Positions 44,130-55,401 of a DNA stretch of 64,000 bases are shown here, one piece after another. A model generated the notes under the pieces. That model was not told where the DNA came from. It did not search any database and saw only the letters and a program-made list of their open reading frames with translations. Location: contig JANTUC010000016.1 in the NCBI GenBank assembly GCA_026873275.1, forward strand, positions 806,001-870,000. Direction: 5' to 3'. Each line of letters begins with the position of its first letter. Position 1 is the stretch's first letter. A program made the position numbers and the translations under genes. The stretch comes from Pseudopithomyces maydicus. Its lineage: Eukaryota > Ascomycota > Dothideomycetes > Pleosporales > Didymosphaeriaceae.

Positions 44130-45989
44130 ATGGCGGATCACAAGCACAAAGCACAGCACGAAAATGTAGGCTACCAAGACAAGCGCCTTCGCCATAACTA
44201 TTCACACTGGCAGGACGAGAATGAAACTGCAAATTTATTTAGCGACCAGATGGACGCATTTGTTGCTAATCAAGCACACACCGCCAAGCAGGTCCAGGAG
44301 CAGCCACGAAACGTACCGCAACCAAATGTTCCGTTCGGCGACCCCGCTCTCGCGCAGTTCCAGCAGACTACGATTGCTTTTCAACAGGTAGATACAGAAT
44401 CGGAATACGAAGATATCGAAGATATCGAAGATGTCGGACCCATCGACGAGGAAGCCGCAGAGAACAGAACGGAAATCTTCACGCCGTATAGCGACATCAC
44501 GATTCCGATCCTGTGGTCCACTACCATCGATCACAGCTCTGTGTCTTCCCTCCAGCGGGACATGTGGGACTTGGCCTCGTTGGAAGGCTACTATAATGCG
44601 ATCGCGTTCTACAAAACCGGTATTGATCGTCAGACTTTCGGCCTCCCAAAATCATCCAAAGACGCCGGTAGCATCTACGACGTAGACGATGTGGACTTAT
44701 ATTATGATATCCTGCACAAAACCGTATATGTCGCGTCTGATCAAGGGTTGATTACGGTACCGTACTTTGTAAGCCTCTGCGGAATCGCCCCGGAACGTAG
44801 ACTGCGCTTCAACGGCAGGATTCCGACGTGGGCGAAGACGGTTCTCAATAGGGTAGAGACGCGATACGTTGCCTATACCTTTGATAAAGATCCCTTACCT
44901 TTGTGTTCCGAGGTCCTTGTTCTGGATACCTTCAAGTCCATGCAAGAGCCTACTGGACCCTGGGGATGGATGTATTCTGTCGAAACCAAAAAGACACTCA
45001 GATTCCCATTGGGATATACGGCCAAGACACGTCCAAGTATTCTATCTACTCCAGCGGCGCAACAATTTTTCTGGGTTCCCGAAAAAAAGCCCAGCCCAAA
45101 ACAGCTTGGAGAGGCCTTGTTCAAGCAGTCTCAGGACCGCAATCGTAGCGAATCGAAAACCGTCGATGATTACCTAAAAGAATGTGGATATCTTTATGGA
45201 AAACACGCACCAGGAGGTTCCCAGAAGGCCCCAATTGCTGGTACTCACCAAAATCAAGCCATGTCTAGCGCCTACGCAAGATTGTATACCTCAGCCGATG
45301 ATTCCGTAAGCTCGATGTCCGAAGATGATTCTCAAAAGGAATTTCAGAAAACTGTTAAGGAACACGATATCGAGATATCCACTCCTCTATCCAGGGACAT
45401 TGAGGAGTCAACATTGATCATTCCAAAGTATTCCGATGACAAGGCGGACCAGCAGAACGAGATTACTCAACAGCATCGTAGTGCACAAGAAGTCTCGGAA
45501 TCGCACTCGAATCTTCCACATCAGTCTGCAGAGGCAAAAGCCATCTTTTCCCTTCCAATACTGCTGAAGCGCAAGCGATCGCCAAGCCCGCATCCGCCCA
45601 CCAAACAACCCAGAATAGGCGTTACTGATAACTCCGTTGCTACCTTTGTTGCCGGCGATGAGTCGCCAGTAGCCGATCCTCGTCCGGATGACCAATCGTA
45701 TTTGAATGACTCTTCTACGACCCTGAGCGCTGAGCAGACTGAGGATAGCGATAGTTCGGCGAAAGAGGATACACTGGTGAATAGCATCTGCGAACAGACC
45801 AAAGAATCCGCACCTAACTCCGAAATCGTAGTTGTAGAGCCGAGCTCGGATCCAGGTATACCCTGGATCGATTTGGACGCGATGGATGCCAATATACTAA
45901 AAGAAAGGGGTGAGTTTGACATCGAGATTCCCACATTTGCCGAGCATATGGAGGAAATGCGTCGCCGAAGTGCCTCTAGGAGGACTTGA
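44130..45989 (+). CDS. uncharacterised, probably nuclear protein
   Basis: A single exon of 619 residues from the ATG at 44130, which has a strong GACCATGG context. Another in-frame ATG lies 12 codons upstream but is less favourable. Residues 85-110 are acidic with a short tandem EDIEDIED. A globular region of about 250 residues follows (FTPYSDITIPILWSTTIDHSS to GWMYSVETKKTLRFPLGYTAKTRP), containing two Trp/Tyr-rich strands. The C-terminal 250 residues are disordered, Ser/Asp/Glu-rich, and include LLKRKRSPSPHPPTKQPR, a likely nuclear localisation signal. I do not recognise the domain. Composition and the basic patch favour a nuclear role, but that is inference. Confidence 0.7.
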   Translation: MADHKHKAQHENVGYQDKRLRHNYSHWQDENETANLFSDQMDAFVANQAHTAKQVQEQPRNVPQPNVPFGDPALAQFQQTTIAFQQVDTESEYEDIEDIEDVGPIDEEAAENRTEIFTPYSDITIPILWSTTIDHSSVSSLQRDMWDLASLEGYYNAIAFYKTGIDRQTFGLPKSSKDAGSIYDVDDVDLYYDILHKTVYVASDQGLITVPYFVSLCGIAPERRLRFNGRIPTWAKTVLNRVETRYVAYTFDKDPLPLCSEVLVLDTFKSMQEPTGPWGWMYSVETKKTLRFPLGYTAKTRPSILSTPAAQQFFWVPEKKPSPKQLGEALFKQSQDRNRSESKTVDDYLKECGYLYGKHAPGGSQKAPIAGTHQNQAMSSAYARLYTSADDSVSSMSEDDSQKEFQKTVKEHDIEISTPLSRDIEESTLIIPKYSDDKADQQNEITQQHRSAQEVSESHSNLPHQSAEAKAIFSLPILLKRKRSPSPHPPTKQPRIGVTDNSVATFVAGDESPVADPRPDDQSYLNDSSTTLSAEQTEDSDSSAKEDTLVNSICEQTKESAPNSEIVVVEPSSDPGIPWIDLDAMDANILKERGEFDIEIPTFAEHMEEMRRRSASRRT

Positions 45990-46549
45990 GTGCCTCGCTT
46001 TTTGTTGGACGAAGACACTAAGAAGCCTAGCATCGCTGAGCGCAAAGAATTTGCTCGAGCTTTCGGCAATCACCAAGCTCCCGCGAACGATTGAACTGAG
46101 CCAAAGACGTGTGTGTCCTCATCTTTGCTTGTTTCGGTGGATCGATTACTGACTTGGCATACTTCTAGTCTGATTTGGCTTTATCTCATGCTCGCAGATG
46201 GCAGCAGGCATGAGATCGGTTTGGGACTTTTCTTTTCTTCGGGCGTGTTTATGGGGTAGTAATGTATGGGGGTGTTTGATAGGGTGAGCCTGGGAACCAG
46301 GTCAACAGAGTGTAGGCGTATGTAATGATTATAGCAACCAACCCAGTTGACAACGTCCCCTACATACCTCATACACAGTGCGCACAGCTAATGTTGACAT
46401 CCAAAAGCGGGGAGATGCTGCGTTGCGCTAACGCTTGATAAGCACTAGCTTGAGAAAAACGGGTACCTGCATGTGTATATGATGCATCTCACCCAGCCTC
46501 GTTCACAGATTCTTCTGTCTATCCGATTTTATTATCTCCTTCCGGTCCA
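45990..46549. other. intergenic region
   Basis: About 0.56 kb between tandem genes. It includes the promoter of the NmrA-like gene, with a CT-rich stretch just before the ATG. Confidence 0.6.
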
Positions 46550-47666
46550 ATGTCTCAAAAGTTGGCCGTCGTTGTTGGTGCCACTGGCAATCAGGGTGGC
46601 TCTGTCGCTCGACGATTTCTGAAAGCGGGGTTCCGTGTTCGAGGTCTCACCCGCAATGTCGCCTCCCCTGCCGCTACGGCACTGGCATCATCAGGTGTGG
46701 AGGTGGTACAGGCTGATCTTGATGATCCTGACTCCCTGAAAAAGGCTTTCAAGGGCGCAAACGTCATATTCAGTGTGACAAACTACTGGGAGCCATTCTT
46801 CAACCCAGACTGCCGTAAAGAGGCAGAAGAGATGGACATGTCATGTCGCGAATACGCATATGATATTGAATTCCTCCAGGGAAAGAACATCTCGGATGCC
46901 GCAGCCACAACGGTGGATAGCCTGGACGATAACGGGTTCTTGGTTTCCACGCTCAGCCACGCGGATAAGTGCAGCGACGGCAAATTCCAAGAGCTGTACC
47001 ACTTCGATGGCAAGGCCGACATTTTTCCCGCATATGTGAACAAGAAACATCCTGCTTTGGCAGCTAAGATGTCATGCATCCATACTGGATTCTTCTTCAC
47101 CAGTTATAGAATTCTGCCCAATTCTTATTTCAAAAAGGCATGGTATACGTGTGTTGTCATTGAGCATGGTTTGCTAACGAAGAACCAGCAAGATGATGGC
47201 ACGTTTACAATGGAATTCACCACCTCTCCAGACAAGCCTGTGCCGCACTTCGACCCTGTTGGAGACATGGGCAATTTCACTTACGCCGTCTCGCAGCTGG
47301 CACCGGGTAAGGCATACATGGCGGCGGGAACGATTTGCACTTGGCCGGAGTTTCTCAATACTTGGGCTGAGGTAAATGGTGTGAAAGCTAGCTACAAGCA
47401 GGTCACTTCAGAAGAGATGATAAATGCTACCGAAGATCGCGATACTGGAATTGAGGTTGAGCACATGTTCAGCTATTGCTCAGATCCAGGGTACGATGGT
47501 GGTATGGATTTGATGACAGCAGAGGACATCAGGAAGGTAAGCTCAATGATTGGGGTTGGAATAAAGGATCATGGCTGACCGTGGCTAGACTGGTATTGAT
47601 TGCCCAATGACGTCGTGGGAAAGCTGGGCGAAAGAAAATGATTGGTCGTCTGTTTTGAAGAAGTAG
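46550..47666 (+). CDS. NmrA-like NAD(P)-binding protein
   Basis: Three exons: 46550-47137, 47189-47536 and 47589-47666, giving 337 residues. The second intron (52 nt) is canonical. The first (51 nt) begins with GC, not GT. It is supported by a GCTAAC branch site, a CAG acceptor, and restoration of NSYFKK-QDDGTFTMEF, the spacing expected in relatives. Left in, it adds 17 residues that interrupt the domain. The N-terminus is a Rossmann fold with GATGNQGG at 10-17 and the LTRN step after the second strand. The rest follows the NmrA/HSCARG pattern (HFDPVGDMGNFTYAVSQLAPGKAYMAAG, then GYDGGMDLMTAEDIRK). Such proteins sense NAD(P) or act as atypical reductases without the Tyr of classical dehydrogenases. 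Probably cytosolic or nuclear; partner unknown. Confidence 0.87.
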
Positions 47667-48125
47667 ATGTGGCGTTAGAACAAATGAGTAAGGCGCTGCA
47701 GGGTACATACGAAAGCCGATCCTTGAGCGGGAGTTGCAATTGGAATAATGGCTGTGATCGGAGCAGTCCCGCTTCGTATACTCATCAATTCGACTCACGC
47801 AACTTACTCGTAGAGACTCACGACGCAAAGACCATGTTAATCCTAATTAAGTACAGTTGGTCAGGTGAACTCAGCCCCCATTCCGCCCCACTACGTAAGC
47901 ATAAAGGATGACCTTGACCTGATTCGGTCCGTCTCGCGAGGTCACCAAATATTCGGAAACTTCATTACATCGTACTTGATGTCGATCCTGTTTTACGTCA
48001 ATGCATTTTCGAGTATGGGGCGGAGCTGCACAAGAATAGCACTGCTGGATTGTGCTCTTTGATACTTAAATCTTCTGTCCAGCACTCTAATTTTCTACTA
48101 TCCAAACTCGGGTTCCTTTCACACC
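47667..48125. other. intergenic region
   Basis: About 0.46 kb between tandem genes, containing the sulfatase promoter. No other feature supported. Confidence 0.6.
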
Positions 48126-50073
48126 ATGATTCCCAGGAGTCTTCTCTTCTGTTCCTTTGCTGCGGTCTCTTACATTACCCCGTTCGTCCTTGCCCAAGAA
48201 GCTAAGCGTCCGAATGTCGTCTTCATACTGGCCGACGATCAAGATGCAAAGTTGAACAGTATCGATTATATGCCAAACGTTCAAGAGTTGCTCATTGACA
48301 AGGGAACACACTTCAAGAGCCATTACTGTACTGTGGCGTGGTGCTGTCCCTCGCGTGTGAGTTTGTGGACTGGAAAAGCCGCCCATAATACGAATGTCAC
48401 GAATGTTGAAATGCCGTACGGAGGCTTTCCCAAGTTCGTAGAAGAGGGACACAACGAGAATTGGGTTCCGGTATGGTTGCAGGCTGAAGGTTACCAAACC
48501 TACTATACCGGAAAACTGATGAACGCCCAAAACATCATTAACTATAGGAACCCGTTTCCGAAAGGGTTTACTGGGTCTGTAAGTATTAGTGCGATTCTCT
48601 CGGTGTCGCTATTGCTCATTCGTGCTGAGCCATCGGAACATATATGGCTGACGAAAAACCCTCTCAGGATTTCCTCCTTGACCCGAACACTTACAATTAT
48701 ATGAACCCAATCTTTCAACGAAACGAAGACCGGCCTGTCTTCCACAGGGATGAGTACTCAACGGATCTCATACGCTCCAAAGCTCTCGGGTTTCTCGATG
48801 ATGCAATGAAAAACCCGTCGTCACCATTCTTCCTCGCCGTAGCGCCTATCGCACCGCACTCAGACTACACTATTGATATCAACATTGGTGGCGATCCTCC
48901 GGTAGGTATAGATATCGAACCTCCAGTTTCGTCGCCGAAATACAAAGATCTGTTCCCTGAGGCGATTGTACCACGCGGACCAAGTTTCAATCCGGACGTA
49001 CCGTCCGGTGTTGACTGGATTGCCGAGCTACCACAATTATCTGCGCAGAACATTTCATACAACGATCACCTCTATCGGCAGCGTTTGAGGGCTTTGCAAT
49101 CCGTGGACGAAATTGTCAAAGACGTCGTTGACAAGCTCGAGGAGCAAGGCGTATTGGACAATACTTACATATTTTACTCCAGCGACAACGGTTACCATAT
49201 TGGCCAACATCGCCTCGCTCCTGGGAAAGGTTGCGGATTCGAAGAGGACATTAACGTTCCACTCGTTGTTCGTGGACCTGGTGTTCCTGCTGGAAAGACT
49301 GTCACTAAGTCGACAACGCACACCGATCTTGCACCAACTTGGTGGAACATTCTAGGTATTCCACTTCGCGAAGAGTTTGATGGTATTCCGATCCCACTTA
49401 GTGAAAGTGGACTAACAGAGCTTGAGACGAGTCAGAGGGCAAAGGAGCATGTCCAAATTGAGTTCTGGAGCAAGAGCAACCCCCAGGAATATAACAAACA
49501 GACAGAAATTAACAGTACATACAAGGCCGTGAGGATTGTGGGAGATGATTACGGATGGTACTACGCTGTTTGGTGTACCAATAGTCATGAGTTGTATGAC
49601 ATGAAGGTACGATGATTGCCATTTCGCGTCAAGCTCCATGCATATGTCGATACTAACATCGACAGTCGGACCCATCCCAAATGACCAACCTATACAAGAC
49701 TTTGGACAACGGCACGACTACATGCAACAGTACCTCCGCTCTAGCGAATCGTCTCGACGCTCTCATTCTCGCACTCAAAACGTGTAAAGGGGCTAAAGCT
49801 TGTACCGAGCCCTGGGAAACACTTCTTCCTGGCGCGGACGTGGCTTCGCTCGCTGAAGCGATGGACGCCAAATATGATGACTACTTTGCTTCTTTGCCAA
49901 AGATCAGCTTCGATAGGTGTGAGGAAGGCTATATTGCGGACGCCGAAGGGCCGATGTGGGACGGAGAGATGGAGTGGTCAGAAGGAGGTAATGCTAAGAG
50001 AGCGCTGGAAAACGGAGCGTGGGATGTTAATATGCTTGCAAGACGGGGGCGACCAGCGCTGAACCGGCCTTGA
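48126..50073 (+). CDS. secreted sulfatase (arylsulfatase-like)
   Basis: Three exons (48126-48578, 48668-49606, 49666-50073; introns 89 and 59 nt) give 599 residues. A signal peptide (residues 1-23) is followed at once by RPNVVFILADDQD, the metal-binding start of the sulfatase fold. The formylglycine signature CCPSR at 73-77 is present in YCTVAWCCPSRVSLWTGK; Cys73 is the residue converted to formylglycine. YSSDNGYHIGQHR near residue 350 supplies further metal ligands, and PLVVRGPGVPAGKTV is the usual strand after it. Several N-x-S/T sites fit a secreted glycoprotein. Known role of the family: hydrolysis of sulfate esters, often for sulfur scavenging; the substrate (aryl or choline-type) is undecided. 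No neighbour looks functionally linked. Confidence 0.93.
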
Positions 50074-50430
50074 GCTAAACTCATCAACGCTACTGGGTTA
50101 ATAATCAACCTAGACATCGAAGTGTATATAATAGAAGTTCTCACGCGTTCTTAATCCGGTTGAGTCATAGTTATAGATTTGCCGCGCTCATGGATAGCAT
50201 TTTTCATCTCTCCTCATGCTGCCCACCATAGGTCTAATTCAGATACGGAAGTGACATCCAATCGAATCGAGGTCGAGAATGGGGAAAAGTTGTGTTCCAA
50301 TCCAGAGGGTCTTTCGTTTTTGGTCATACATGCTTAAGAATTTAGGTATATTTGCTGAGTCCGAGTCTTAAAACTGCTGGGGTTTTCTAGAGATATGGAT
50401 CGATACCTCCTTGTGCCTCCTGAATGCCTT
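50074..50430. other. intergenic region, convergent 3' ends
   Basis: About 0.36 kb between convergent genes, AT-rich. Nothing else seen. Confidence 0.6.
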
Positions 50431-51296
50431 CTATTCCACACTCACGCCAACCATAAGACTAAGCTGTGCCGCAAAGAAGTACACCACGCTCGCGGCCAGC
50501 ACAGCGGTGAATGTAGCTGCAAGCTACACAAAATCAACACAGACCATTTTACTTATACGCAAATACGCACCTTCAAGTTCTCGTCATAGGTCACTTTCTC
50601 CATTTCTTTGACCACTGCACTCCAAACAAGAACCAGCATGCCGATCAGCAAACATGCAACAGCCATGAGAAGAAACATCATCGAACTCTGCCAGCTCCAG
50701 ACCTGGAACGGCTTGGGTACAAGCTTACGCTGACCATCTTCTGAATCGAGCGGTTTACGATCGCGCACGAGGCATAGTCGTATCAAGTGAAGCCCGTCAC
50801 GATGGCCTGAAAGACGGTGCAAGCGGAGGGACTGCTGGGCCGCCGTGAGGACAGAAAAGAGCGCAAAGATTATGCCAGAGTACCAGATCGCGCGGATATA
50901 CCATGGTTTCGACGAGATTTCAGGCCAGGATCCAGTGCTGACGAGACAGACGGCTACGAGGGGGCTCACAACCCCCATGAAGGAGAGTTCATTGAGTTTG
51001 TGCTCGCGCCATTGTCTTGTGAGCTCATCTTGCTCTTCTGGGTCTGTGCTGTTGAGGAGAATCATGATGGTGGCATATGTGGTGTCCGCTGGGGCGATAA
51101 GGCCACCGCTGAAAATCTTTAAGATTGATTGAAAGATACTTGCCTACGAATGATGAACACTGCTTGTTGTACTCAAATCAAGTATAGCAATGACAAACAA
51201 ACTTACACTGCTGTCCACATTTCTAGCATTCTTGATACGACTCCCTGTTGAGCGCGACACATCGTCTGCTCTTCCGAGAAGCGGGGCATCGGCCAT
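50431..51296 (-). CDS. fungal multi-pass membrane protein of unknown function
   Basis: Three exons (51207-51296, 50571-51143, 50431-50523; introns 63 and 47 nt) give 251 residues. The first exon encodes MADAPLLGRADDVSRSTGSRIKNARNVDSS. Exon 2 opens with ASIFQSILKIFSGGLIAPADTTYATIMILLNS. Four hydrophobic segments are apparent: FMGVVSPLVAVCLVSTG, AIWYSGIIFALFSVLTAAQQ, SMMFLLMAVACLLIGMLVLVWS, and a last one in exon 3 (FTAVLAASVVYFFAAQL). The soluble stretch LRLHRLSGHRDGLHLIRLCL between segments two and three is the most conserved-looking part. This layout is found in many ascomycetes without an assigned function. No catalytic motif. The start is supported by the exon-1 phase and by relatives recalled with the same PADTTYAT segment. 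Confidence 0.8.
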
Positions 51297-52298
51297 GTTT
51301 GATGTAGGATTCTCGGCTGGCTATATGGTTTATTGTGAACGTCTAGATGTTCAGACTTCAAATCTAAGAATTCAGAAGTTTCTGGGGGTAGAACGCTTTG
51401 CTACTGATGTTTTATTTACATAGTTATACAGCACCGGGAAACCATTTCCACTGTGCGAACAGGTTTCCCCGCGCATATCGCTCTGCTTTCGTGGCAGCGT
51501 GCAGCCCAACGACTGTCGCGTGCTCTTATGACGTCATGCTCACGTTTGCAGTCGGCATGATGGCTCGAGAACAAGGCTTTATAGAAAAAGTCACAGTATG
51601 AGCATTATGTATAAAGGCTGATGCAATGAGTCTTGGTCAAGCGGTTGATGAATACAGGTGTGGGTAGATGGCGGCAGAAACAGAGTAAGCGCTGTTCACT
51701 AAGCAGTGAGGTAGTGGCCGACCACAATCGACGGGTTTCACGAGTTGCCTAATCAGGAAGTGCTTCGTTCCTTTCGTTCTATATCTCACTATAGTCTATC
51801 TAACGCTAGTTACGAGAATGGAAATACCATCGCGCGTTTGATCAATGTTTCTAGCACAATTGCGCCTACTTTCACGATTAGATATCTGTCGAATCACTGG
51901 TATTCGAACTCTTCCATGCATAGCATTGCGCATTAATAACGCAGATAATGATGCAAATCATTGGTGGCTCGCATTAGACTTTGTGTATACTAAATAGTAT
52001 TACGAACCGAGTTCTTCAATATGCATACTCTATATAGCACTCATTCGGCGCATAATCATCCGCTTGCCTACCAACTATTGTAGAGTTGTATCTTGGTGAT
52101 AATCACGTATAGTGAATATCATAATGTACAGCTCGGTGAAACAAGTGAAACAATATTATTACCATATAACCCTGATGCACCAAGCTAATTTACACACTTA
52201 TCGCACCGAGCACAGAATCTAAACGACGATAGGACGATATCTAGGTTTGGAGAAATATTTTAAATCACGCCGAAAGGTTCCAACATCGTAAGCCATAC
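51297..52298. other. AT-rich intergenic region
   Basis: About 1 kb, AT-rich from 51.75 kb on, with stops in all frames. It holds the promoter of the membrane protein gene. No repeat boundaries or coding frame found. Confidence 0.55.
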
Positions 52299-53392
52299 TC
52301 AATTCCCCATTGACTGAAGTATTGCCTTCACTCTAAAGGCCTCGAGTTCCGCCAATGTCTCATTCCACAGCCTATCCATAGCTGATCTTCCATCTTCCTC
52401 ATAAAGCAAAGGCGGGAATCTACAATTTAGGTCAGCACCAACATAACATATGTGTATGTGTGTAGAACAACTACTTACCCGCATACCTCCCAAAACATGA
52501 CCATCCCCCCATGACTCTCCTTCCCATGCACAGCCGCAGCATCAATATACGTCCATGCCGCCTCTTCCGGCGACTTTGCACTAACCTTCTTCATGCTCGC
52601 CATGATGTATTTCCCTGGCCCCGTGAAGTCTCGATGCAACGAAGTGCCCGAGGTGAGCCCAGGCTCAACCGTGTTGATGATGACCTTGTCTGCCGAAACA
52701 TACTGCGATAGCTTGTGTGTAAGGATACAAACGAGTAGTTTCGATACGCTGTAGCGCTCGCTTGCGTTGCTGAGGCCCGAGAACGGGATATCGAACGAGG
52801 GGAGTAGGGGGTCGGCGGTGCGGTTAGGGAAGTTGGCGAAGTAGGCGGTGCCGGAGCCGACGATGGTGAGGCGGCCAGGTTCGGAGGGGTTGGTGGGGGA
52901 CGGGACAGCGAGAATGGGGAGGAGGAGGGCGGAGAGGAGGGTGGTGGAGATGTAGTTCACTTGGATGGTTTCTTCGTGGCCGGTTGAGGAGTTGATGCGC
53001 GATACGTTTCCACTTCCTAGACCGGCATTCAAGATGGCGATGTCGAGCCTTGGTAGGGAATTGCATCGTTCTGCGAAGGCTTCAATGGATGGATAAGATA
53101 GCATGTCGAGTTCCCAAACTTCTACATTGCAGTTTGGATATGCGTGGCGGAACGAGGCGGCTGCTTCTTCGCCCTTAGGTATGCTGCGGACTGCCATGAT
53201 AATATGTGCAACCCCGTAATTAGGAACTATTTTGGCACAAGCAAGCCCGATACCGCTGTTGCTGCCAGTTATGAGAAGTGTCTTCCCGGATAAGTCCGCT
53301 TCAGGTTTTTTGACGCGGCATGAGTCGCTGACGCCTTTTACCATCATATTAAAGGCAGAAGCCTTATACGGCGGCATTGCCATTGAAGCCAT
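52299..53392 (-). CDS. short-chain dehydrogenase/reductase
   Basis: Two exons (52479-53392, 52299-52419; intron 59 nt) give 344 residues. The cofactor motif TGSNSGIG is at 42-49, NAG at 122-124 (LNAGLGSG), and the catalytic YxxxK at 214-218 (YSVSK), with the catalytic Ser probably in IVGSGTAYF near residue 180. The protein is longer than a minimal short-chain enzyme because of a 35-residue N-terminal extension and a C-terminal helix encoded by exon 2 (LWNETLAELEAF). The ELDMLSY segment after strand 4 matches the retinol-dehydrogenase/WW-oxidoreductase-like branch common in fungal secondary metabolism. The substrate is unknown. The gene is divergent from a fungal regulator with a 0.58 kb spacer. 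Confidence 0.88.
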
Positions 53393-53968
53393 GGTTATAC
53401 AGTGGTGCGTTTATTAGAGGAGAGCAAGTGACGATGGTGAAAGATGATCAGGAGGGCGGTGTAGTAAGCTTGTAGAATGCAGCTCATTCCTTATACGTCT
53501 CACCATTTTGTATGCCGACATAATTTCAGTATTCGTCCGAACGACGGCGATAACGTCTTTTGAGCTGGTCCGCCATTGAGGACCTCCGTTGTCTCTCACT
53601 CAGCCTTGCTATAGGAACAGGGTAAGCGCTTTCCTCTTTAGGCCAACATTGTGGTCGTTCTTGCTTGGCGCCAAGTGCGGCTGGGCTTCACCATCTCCCT
53701 ACTGATACTGGCTCACTAGCATCACGAACGAGCGTGCCAACTATGAGGCTGTAACGGAGACCGCCGAGAAATTTGCAGCAATTGTTCGGCATCGTGCACC
53801 TCTTGATGAGGCGTAATGAAAGAAAATCTTCAGGATAAGGAAGCACCCTTGTAGCTGAGAGCGCATATTTTGGCCCCCACGGTTTGATATAAAACCACTG
53901 CCAGCCGATTCAAAAAAGGCATCAGTTTGGCCAAGTTCACCGGAAAATTCCAATCAAGATTCTGCAAG
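53393..53968. promoter_or_regulatory. divergent promoter region
   Basis: About 0.58 kb between the dehydrogenase and the regulator gene. Shared spacing suggests possible co-regulation, but no binding site is recognised. Confidence 0.4.
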
Positions 53969-55401
53969 ATGCCTAACAAGTTCGAATTCATCCATGTCGA
54001 GGATCCCGTATCCAATCCCAAACCGGGCAAGAGTCTGCAAATTCGCAGCCGATGCATGCAAGGCAAAAACAAGCGTGAGGATTCCCGCAGGTCGATTCGC
54101 GAGCGCAAACGCCAGGAGAAGGCCGCCCGCCAAAGGGGCGTTGTCGTGCAGAAGGAGCAGCCATACCGCATTACGCCCCGTGGTAGCCTATTCCCTGGCT
54201 CTTACGTGGGTGACCTTGCACTCATTCAATTCGCCGGCCCGGATATAGACCAAGAGTCAAAGTCTATTCTATTCAAAGCGTTCGCCTACCACGTTGCGAA
54301 TCAATCTCTCTCTCCGCTCGACCGCGCCGTGGATTTCGACTGCCTCGAGAGCGCGTCGTTTGACTGGCTCTTCAAAGACACTGCGTTCCTACACTCGGTA
54401 CTATGCACGAGCTACGCCATAAGCGACCTGCTTTACCCGCAATGGGACGGGAACCCGGGTCCAAAGACACTGATGCACCTGCGTAAAACGCTCTCGTTGC
54501 TACAAGAAAAGATGAGCAACCCTGACGTGTACGAAGACGAATCTGTCCTCGTGGTGGTGCAAAACCTCGCGCTTCTGAGCGCCATATTCGGAGACTGGCA
54601 GGCTGCCGCCACACACTTCCAGGGTCTTCGGAAGATTGTAGAGCTAAGAGGGAACCTCGGCTTTCTTTCCTCGCGCCCAAAATTGCACTTTAAACTCGAC
54701 CGGATCGACCTAGCCTATTCTCTCTCCTCGGGGAAAACGCCTTTCTTCATCCACCCGTCAGTACAGTGGGAATGCACCATCGCGCCACCGTATCTGCCCC
54801 TTCCCGAAGGTCTCTTCATTCCGCACAAAGACTGGGACTGGCGCCTCGCAAACGTATTCCAGGACTTCCAGTACCTCTCGCTACGCATCAACCGCAATGC
54901 CCTGAAACGAGCCCGCCACAACCCCGCGTGCTTCCAAGCGACGCTCACATCTTTGCAATCACGCCTCATGCATCTCCGTTCCCATATCAGCAGCCCCCTC
55001 GAAGAACTCGTCCGCCTAACCATGCTCGCCTTCCTAACAACAACCTTCAAAGCCCCCGGCCGCAAGATCCCCTACGGATGGGTCGTCGAGCAACTCGAAA
55101 CCGTCTACCGCAACGGAGTGCAATGCATGGGACCCCAGGATCTGAGTCTGAAGCTGTGGGTGCTGATCACGGCGGGGTTCACCGTCGCCGGCGCGGAACA
55201 GATGTGGTTGAGGCGGGCGTGGGGGAGGTTTCCACGGGGATGATGTGGGATTGGGAGAGCGTGAGGGGGCATTTGTTGCGGGTTATGTTTATTGAGCTTA
55301 TTCATGAGAAGCCTGGGGAGGCGACGTTCAACGAGTTGGAAGAGAGTTGCTTTTGGGATGTGGGTACGTCGTTTCTTTTGGATCCACGGCTCGGAGTTTG
55401 A
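53969..55401 (+). CDS. fungal-specific transcription factor-domain protein, one -1 frame break
   Basis: Read from the ATG at 53969 (MPNKFEFIHVEDP). The frame ends early at 55243, but the last 55 residues (STGMMWDWESVRGHLLRVMFIEL onward, to 55401) continue in the adjacent frame. The shift has the sense of one missing base at a G5 run (55221-55225). Counting it in gives 477 residues. The N-terminus has an Arg/Lys-rich stretch (IRSRCMQGKNKREDSRRSIRERKRQEKAARQR) with a single Cys, not a Zn2Cys6 cluster. This is a known fungal group with a basic N-terminus and a helical regulatory domain (FKAFAYHVANQSLSP, SVLCTSYAISDLL, GLRKIVELRGNLGFL). The 14 codons before the chosen start are open but unlike the family. 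DNA binding is assumed from the basic stretch only. Confidence 0.78.
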
